Origin: Actinomycetota bacterium
GTDB lineage: Bacteria; Actinomycetota; Acidimicrobiia; Acidimicrobiales; Ilumatobacteraceae
Length of the DNA stretch: 10,363 bases
Reading direction: 5' to 3'
Assembly (NCBI GenBank): GCA_005787025.1
Contig: SYCH01000194.1
Coordinates: 1 to 10,363 of the forward strand
Part shown: positions 6,553-10,363 of the stretch, one piece after another
Position numbering within the stretch: position 1 is the stretch's first letter
Layout: each line of letters starts with the position of its first letter
Position numbers and translations under genes: made by a program
The notes under the pieces: generated by a model
The model's database searches: none
The model's input: only the letters and a program-made list of their open reading frames with translations
What the model was told of the DNA's origin: nothing

Positions 6553-7382
6553 CGCCGGGCCCCGATGATGGCCTCGGCCAGACGTCCCCATTGCTCGACG
6601 TCGAGGTCCTCGGGTCGCGCCTCGGGGGACACGCCGGCTTCGGAGAAGATGTCCGTGGACGTCATCGATGCGAGCGAGCGACGAAGCATCTTGCGGCGCT
6701 GACCGAACGCGGTGCGCACGATGGGGAAGAGATCCTCGGGACGGATGTGCGAACCGATCGCGGGTCGTTCGCGACGACGGATCTCGATGACCGACGAGAC
6801 GACCTTGGGGCGGGGAACGAAGACGGTGGGTGGCACGTCGCCGAGGATGCGAGCGGTCGCCCAATACGCCACCTTCACGCTGACGGCGCCGTAGTCCGAG
6901 CTTCCGGCGGTGGCGGCGAGGCGAAGCGCGACCTCCTTCTGCACCATCACCACGAATCGATCCAGCTGGGGCACGGTGTCGAGAAGGTCGGCCACCAACG
7001 GCGTGGCCACGTTGTAGGGCAAGTTGGCCACCACCACGGCTCGGGAGTGGGGCGGGACGATCGAGTTCCAATCGACCTCGCGGGCATCGGCCTCGATGAC
7101 CGACACGTTGGCGGTGTCGCGCACCACGTCGCGAAGAACTGGCGCCACGCCGTGATCCACCTCGATGGCGGTTATCCGGGCACCGGACTCGGCCAACGCG
7201 AGCGTGAGCGAACCGAGTCCGGCACCGATCTCGACGACGTGATCGTCGGGTCCGACGTTGGCCAGACGCGCGATGCGTCGCACGGTGTTGGGATCGGCGA
7301 CGAAGTTCTGTCCGAAGGCCCGACGTGGCGCCAGGCCGTGCTCCTCCAGCAAGCGGGTGATCTCGGCGCGCGAATGGGTCAT
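6549..7382 (-). CDS. rsmA: 16S rRNA (adenine1518/1519-N6)-dimethyltransferase RsmA/KsgA
   Basis: RsmA dimethylates two adjacent adenosines in the 3'-terminal helix of 16S rRNA during late 30S assembly; its loss gives kasugamycin resistance. The 277-aa product has RRAFGQNFVAD (20-30), SAM motif I VVEIGAGLGSLT (49-60), the acidic EVD after strand 2 (74-76), the catalytic motif NLPYN (120-124), and the family's C-terminal domain with VFVPRPKVVSSVI and TAFGQRRKMLRRSL. I chose ATG 7382 because the family N-terminus begins here; a longer in-frame reading (to 7580) only crosses the upstream gene out of phase. It starts 5 nt after the DPBB gene and ends in a 4-nt overlap with ispE, so it sits inside the metG-ispE operon. 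Length and motifs are normal. Confidence 0.96.
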   Translation of the reverse strand: MTHSRAEITRLLEEHGLAPRRAFGQNFVADPNTVRRIARLANVGPDDHVVEIGAGLGSLTLALAESGARITAIEVDHGVAPVLRDVVRDTANVSVIEADAREVDWNSIVPPHSRAVVVANLPYNVATPLVADLLDTVPQLDRFVVMVQKEVALRLAATAGSSDYGAVSVKVAYWATARILGDVPPTVFVPRPKVVSSVIEIRRRERPAIGSHIRPEDLFPIVRTAFGQRRKMLRRSLASMTSTDIFSEAGVSPEARPEDLDVEQWGRLAEAIIGARR

Positions 7383-7387
7383 CAGGA

Positions 7388-7876
7388 TCAGAACGAGATC
7401 TGCACGGGGATCGGAGCGTCGACCAGGTCGGCGAGTTCGAGGAACACCTCGGTGTGGATGATGATGACGGCCTCGCCGGGGAGCCGCTCGATGGAGACGT
7501 TGTTGCAGTCGATCGAACGACCGTTGTTCAGATTGGTGACCTTGATGATGGAACCGATCAGGGCGTTCGGTGTCGCACACGGACGTAATCCGAGCGTCTC
7601 GGGCCAGCGGATGAACGACGCGACACCCTTGATGACCGTGCCACTCGGCGGGGCCGGCACGTTGACCGTGATGATCTCGGGTGCGGGACTGGAATCCTCG
7701 GGAGGGAGAAACGCCGGATCGGCGGGACCGGGGTCGACCGTCGTGGGTGCGGCGGAGATCGGTGCGACATCTTCTTTCCCATCGTTGGAGCCACCCGAGA
7801 CCAGGAGAGCCGGAATCGCGACGACCGTGATCGCGGCGGCGACGAAAAAGCGGCGGCGTTCGGTGTGGTTCATCAT
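7388..7876 (-). CDS. Exported DPBB (RlpA-like) cell-envelope protein with degenerate conserved acids
   Basis: The 162-aa protein has an export signal or membrane anchor (RRRFFVAAAITVVAIPALLV, 7-26; no lipobox Cys), a Pro/Ala/Asp-rich linker (about 30-80), and a C-terminal domain (about 82-162) that I read as an RlpA-like double-psi beta-barrel. The matches are KGVASF, PCATPN, IIKVTNLNNGRSIDC and VFLELADLVDAPIPVQI. Cys100 and Cys124 fall where actinobacterial relatives have a Cys pair, so a disulfide is plausible. The consensus DRGP corresponds to ERLP (130-133), and the Asp of IDL appears as His141, so the usual acids are lost; a binding rather than cleaving role is likely. It lies between tatD and rsmA, the position of rpfB in mycobacteria and yabE in Bacillus. 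Tandem ATGs at 7876 and 7873 both serve; the gap to tatD is 15 nt. The domain call comes from pattern matching by eye. Confidence 0.68.
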   Translation of the reverse strand: MMNHTERRRFFVAAAITVVAIPALLVSGGSNDGKEDVAPISAAPTTVDPGPADPAFLPPEDSSPAPEIITVNVPAPPSGTVIKGVASFIRWPETLGLRPCATPNALIGSIIKVTNLNNGRSIDCNNVSIERLPGEAVIIIHTEVFLELADLVDAPIPVQISF

Positions 7877-7891
7877 GTCGGCCGTTTCAGG

Positions 7892-8677
7892 CTATGAAGC
7901 CAACGCGGGGAACGCAATGCAGGCGTTCTGCGTGGTGACGCGGGCGAATTCGTCGACGGCGATCGATCGCATGTCGGCGATGAACGTTCCGACGACGGCC
8001 ACGTTCGACGGCTGGTTGACGCGACCGCGGTGCGGGACGGGAGCCAGATACGGGCTGTCGGTCTCGACGAGGATGTGATCGAGCGGGCAGATCCGTGCGG
8101 CCTCGGCGACGTCGGTGGCCGTCTTGAAGGTGACGATACCGGAGAAACTGAGACGCGCTCCGATGTCGAGACAACGGCGCGCCTCGTCGGGCCCACCGGT
8201 GAAGCAGTGAAAGACGACGGTCGACGGTACCCCCACCTCGGACAGCAGCGAAAAAGTGTCGTCCCACGCGTCGCGAGTGTGGATGATCAGGGGAAGATCG
8301 AGTTCGTTGGCGAACTCGATCTGGCGGGCGAAGGCCACCTGCTGTGTTTCGCGCGGCGAGTGGTCGTAGAAGTAATCGAGTCCGGCTTCCCCCACGGCGA
8401 TCACGCGCGGTGAATCGAACAGATCGCGAATCGAGTCGACGCCGTGAAGCGCCTCGTGCGGATGGAGACCCACGCTGGCCCACACGTCGGCGTTGGCGTT
8501 GGCGATGTCGATGGCGCGCAACGACGAGTCACGGTCGCAACCGACGTTGATGAAGCGAGACACTCCGGCCTGGCGCGCTCGGTCGAGCACGCCGTCGGTG
8601 CCGCCGAGTTCGCGTCGCGAGTCACCCTCGCCGCGGTAGCGATCGTCGTCGAGATGGCAGTGAGTGTCGGTCCACAT
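7892..8677 (-). CDS. tatD: TatD-family metal-dependent deoxyribonuclease
   Basis: TatD proteins are TIM-barrel metallohydrolases with 3'-5' exonuclease activity on DNA and RNA, implicated in DNA repair and quality control. The 261-aa product has all metal-site motifs: DTHCHLDD (4-11, H6 and H8), VGLHPHEA, AVGEAGLDYFYD (bridging Glu), LIIHTRDA (His), VFHCFTGG (His) and the signature ETDSPYLAPVPHRGRVNQPS. Length is typical. Start ATG 8677 is 7 nt after the metG stop without a strong Shine-Dalgarno, as expected for coupled translation. metG-tatD adjacency is conserved across actinobacteria and Firmicutes. No residue looks out of place. Confidence 0.96.
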   Translation of the reverse strand: MWTDTHCHLDDDRYRGEGDSRRELGGTDGVLDRARQAGVSRFINVGCDRDSSLRAIDIANANADVWASVGLHPHEALHGVDSIRDLFDSPRVIAVGEAGLDYFYDHSPRETQQVAFARQIEFANELDLPLIIHTRDAWDDTFSLLSEVGVPSTVVFHCFTGGPDEARRCLDIGARLSFSGIVTFKTATDVAEAARICPLDHILVETDSPYLAPVPHRGRVNQPSNVAVVGTFIADMRSIAVDEFARVTTQNACIAFPALAS

Positions 8678-8684
8678 GAGCGAA

Positions 8685-10199
8685 TCAGAGTTGGCGACGG
8701 GGGAAGAGCGGGTCGCCCTTCACCACGGAGGTGCCGCCGGGGTATCCGCCCCACGCTGCGGCGTGGGGAAGCCTCTGGTCGGCCACTGCGCCCGGCATGC
8801 CGATGCGTTCCCACACCGCCTGCGCGGTGTCGGGAACGGCGGGGGAGGCCAGGATCGCCACGATGCGCAGGGCCTCGAGGGCGTCACCCATGACGGCATC
8901 GAGATCCGGACCGGGTTCGGCCTTCCACGGCTCGTTGGTTTCGAGATGGGCGTTGGTGGCGCGGATGAGTTGCCACGTGGCTTCGAGCGCGCGGCTGGGT
9001 TGCACCTCGTTCCAACGCGCGGTGGTCTCGGCCAACGCGTCGGTGGCCGCGGCGGCGAGGGCACTGTCGGGACGAGGACGCGGGCCGACACCGTCGCACT
9101 TCTTGCCCACCACGGTGGCGACGCGACTGAGCAGGTTGCCCAGGTTGTTGGCGAGATCGCTGTTGTAGCGACCGATCAGTCCCTCGTAGGTGAAGTCGCC
9201 GTCGGCGCCGTAGGGGGTCTCGGCGAGCACGTAGTAGCGGAATCCGTCGACGCCGATGTCGTCGATGAGATCGAGGGGGTTCACGACGTTGCCGGTGGTC
9301 TTCGACATCTTCTCACCGCCGACGAGAAGCCAACCACCGACGGCCCAACCCTTGGGCGGCTCGATGCCGGCCGACATCAGCATCGCGGGCCAGTACACGC
9401 AGTGGAAGCGGAGGATGTCCTTGCCGATCATGTGGAAGTCGACCGGCCAGTGTCGGGCGAACTGCGCGTCGTCGGTGCCGTAGCCGACGGCGGTGATGTA
9501 GTTCGCGAGCGCGTCGAACCACACGTAGGTGACGTGCTGATCGTCCCACGGCAACGGGATTCCCCACGAGAAGCTGGTGCGGCTGACGCTGAAATCGAGT
9601 AGTCCCTGCTTTATGAAGCCGAGGACCTCGTTCATTCGATAGTCGGGAACGATCGCGCCCGGATGGTCGGCGTACCACTTCAGCAAGCGGTCGCCGTATC
9701 GACTGAGACGGAAGAAGTAGTTCTCTTCCTCCACCTGCTCCACCGGCTTCTTGTGGATCGGGCAGTTGCCCTCGACGAGGTCGTCCTCGGTGAAGTAGGC
9801 CTCGCAGGCCACGCAGTAGAGACCGCGGTAGGTGTCGAGTTCGATGTCACCATTGTCGTAGCAGGCCTGCAACAACTTCTGGACCCCGAGGCGGTGGCGG
9901 GTCTCGGTGGTTCGGATGAAGTCATCGTTGGAGATGTTCAGGCGTGCCCACGCGTCGGCGAAGAGGGGGGCGATGGAGTCGGCGAAGGCCAGCGGTGCCA
10001 TACCAACGGCGTCGGCGGCCTGTTGGATCTTGAGACCGTGTTCGTCGGTCCCGGTGAGAAAATGGACGTCGTCGCCGAGCAGTCGGTGCCAGCGGCACAG
10101 AGCGTCACCGATGATCGTGGTGTAGGCGTGTCCGAGGTGCGGCTTGGCGTTGACGTAGTAGATGGGGGTTGTCGCGTAGAACGCGCGGGAGTCGGCCAC
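8685..10199 (-). CDS. metG: Methionyl-tRNA synthetase
   Basis: This class I synthetase charges tRNA-Met for initiation and elongation. The 504-aa protein has the HIGH motif HLGH (21-24) after ATTPIYYVNAKP, the KMSKS motif as KMSKT (297-301), and a single zinc knuckle formed by C129, C132, C146 and H149 (YCVACEAYF ... NCPIH), the arrangement of the Thermus-type enzyme. WGIPLPWDDQHVTYVWFDAL marks the Met-binding core, and NNLGNLLSR starts the anticodon-binding helices. There is no C-terminal EMAP-type tRNA-binding domain. GTG 10199 is the start: no ATG, GTG or TTG lies between it and the upstream in-frame TGA near 10262. It has no Shine-Dalgarno, but a TANNNT -10 ends 7 nt upstream, so the mRNA may be leaderless. 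It heads the tatD-DPBB-rsmA-ispE series. Confidence 0.97.
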   Translation of the reverse strand: MADSRAFYATTPIYYVNAKPHLGHAYTTIIGDALCRWHRLLGDDVHFLTGTDEHGLKIQQAADAVGMAPLAFADSIAPLFADAWARLNISNDDFIRTTETRHRLGVQKLLQACYDNGDIELDTYRGLYCVACEAYFTEDDLVEGNCPIHKKPVEQVEEENYFFRLSRYGDRLLKWYADHPGAIVPDYRMNEVLGFIKQGLLDFSVSRTSFSWGIPLPWDDQHVTYVWFDALANYITAVGYGTDDAQFARHWPVDFHMIGKDILRFHCVYWPAMLMSAGIEPPKGWAVGGWLLVGGEKMSKTTGNVVNPLDLIDDIGVDGFRYYVLAETPYGADGDFTYEGLIGRYNSDLANNLGNLLSRVATVVGKKCDGVGPRPRPDSALAAAATDALAETTARWNEVQPSRALEATWQLIRATNAHLETNEPWKAEPGPDLDAVMGDALEALRIVAILASPAVPDTAQAVWERIGMPGAVADQRLPHAAAWGGYPGGTSVVKGDPLFPRRQL

Positions 10200-10206
10200 G
10201 TGCTGC

Positions 10207-10212
10207 AGGCTA
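10207..10212 (-). promoter_or_regulatory. Putative -10 of the metG operon, leaderless arrangement
   Basis: The minus strand reads TAGCCT, fitting TANNNT, with 7 nt to the GTG start at 10199. Transcription would start at or next to the start codon, which explains the missing ribosome-binding site. No good -35 is visible at 16-18 bp. Confidence 0.4.
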
Positions 10213-10256
10213 CCGAGGTCGTGTCGGTGATTCTGGTGGCGTTTCGTCGACGGGAA

Positions 10257-10286
10257 TTGGTGTCACCCCGCGGGGCTTCCTAAGTT
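10257..10286 (+). promoter_or_regulatory. Putative leaderless promoter of the rightward gene
   Basis: TTGGTG (10257-10262) and TAAGTT (10281-10286) are 18 bp apart, and the GTG start at 10293 follows the -10 by 6 nt, so the transcript could begin at the start codon. The GTG has no Shine-Dalgarno, which fits. The CCCCGCGGGG palindrome lies in the spacer. Confidence 0.45.
10266..10275. repeat. Perfect 10-bp palindrome in the divergent promoter region
   Basis: CCCCGCGGGG is self-complementary and lies between the -35 and -10 of the putative rightward promoter, 54 bp upstream of the leftward -10. This would suit a repressor site, but short GC palindromes arise by chance in DNA of this composition. 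Confidence 0.3.
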
Positions 10287-10292
10287 CGACCC

Positions 10293-10363
10293 GTGCAGAA
10301 GCGGCTCTTCGAGTTCGACACGGCCACGGCGTTGGAACCACTGGACGTGATCGACGGCGTTCA
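10293..10363 (+). CDS. Start of a rightward gene, possibly acyl-CoA thioesterase-like (partial, 23 codons)
   Basis: From GTG 10293 the frame stays open to the window edge and reads MQKRLFEFDTATALEPLDVI followed by DGV. The pattern FDTATALEPL...DG resembles the beginning of TesB-like thioesterase-family proteins of actinobacteria, but 23 residues are too few to be sure. Start choice rests on the promoter-like sequence ending 6 nt upstream, which implies a leaderless mRNA. The gene diverges from metG, with 93 bp between the start codons. It could be any protein with a similar N-terminus. Confidence 0.5.
   Translation, partial: MQKRLFEFDTATALEPLDVIDGV

Noticed and set aside
6553..7071. N-terminal extension of the IspE frame
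   Set aside because: It lies wholly inside rsmA in another frame, is Arg/His-rich, and IspE homology begins at ATG 6552.
7383..7580. N-terminal extension of the RsmA frame
   Set aside because: It overlaps the C-terminal half of the DPBB gene out of phase and has no family similarity; ATG 7382 fits the family start.
6591..8078. 495-codon open frame on the plus strand opposite rsmA, the DPBB gene and tatD
   Set aside because: It runs antisense across three well-supported genes and their boundaries, has a low-complexity Gly/Asp/His/Arg composition, shows no domain, and has no start signal. Long antisense frames are expected in GC-rich coding DNA.
1..10363. CRISPR array, insertion sequence, prophage, integron or toxin-antitoxin module
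   Set aside because: I found no regularly spaced direct repeats, terminal inverted repeats with a transposase, integrase or short toxin-antitoxin pair. Every gene is a recognised housekeeping or envelope gene apart from the cut-off one at the right edge.

Overview
This window is a housekeeping segment of a high-G+C actinobacterial chromosome. Almost everything is encoded on the minus strand. In transcription order the genes are metG, tatD, a small exported DPBB (RlpA-like) protein, rsmA/ksgA, ispE, tRNA-Gln(TTG), glmU, prs, rplY (bL25/Ctc type), pth and mfd, the last cut by the window edge. Two genes lie on the plus strand: a 30-codon gene for ribosomal protein bS22 between ispE and the tRNA, and the first 23 codons of an unplaced gene (possibly thioesterase-like) divergent from metG. 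From memory, the order matches the metS-tatD-rpfB-ksgA-ispE ... pth-rplY-prsA-glmU-mfd neighbourhood of Mycobacterium and relatives. The bS22 gene, the base composition and the style of the proteins suggest Actinomycetota. My best guess is Acidimicrobiia (Ilumatobacter-like), which is inference only.

Right block (about 5800-10363). metG, tatD, the DPBB gene, rsmA and ispE are separated by 5-15 nt or overlap (ATGA at rsmA/ispE), so they look like one operon read leftward from a promoter near 10207. The products serve methionyl-tRNA charging, a TatD-family nuclease role, a cell-envelope function, 16S rRNA dimethylation and isoprenoid precursor synthesis. The DPBB protein sits where rpfB (actinobacteria) or yabE (Bacillus) is found. 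It has the shape of a cell-wall protein but is small and has lost family-consensus acidic residues.

Middle (about 5450-5800). The bS22 gene runs rightward and converges on ispE with only 4 nt between the stop codons. A tRNA-Gln gene with encoded CCA lies 59 nt upstream of glmU.

Left block (1-5447). glmU and prs are 39 nt apart. After a 117-nt gap holding a promoter-like sequence and GC-rich hairpins come rplY, pth and mfd, spaced 7-8 nt apart. These genes cover UDP-GlcNAc and PRPP supply, 5S rRNA binding, peptidyl-tRNA recycling and transcription-coupled repair. The GlmU is notable: the uridyltransferase half is complete, but the protein stops inside the left-handed beta-helix, before the acetyltransferase active site.

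I see no mobile element, CRISPR array, phage gene, toxin-antitoxin pair or defence system. No gene-free stretch exceeds about 130 nt. The points most worth following are the truncated GlmU and the degenerate DPBB protein at the rpfB/yabE position; neither amounts to a demonstrated new system.
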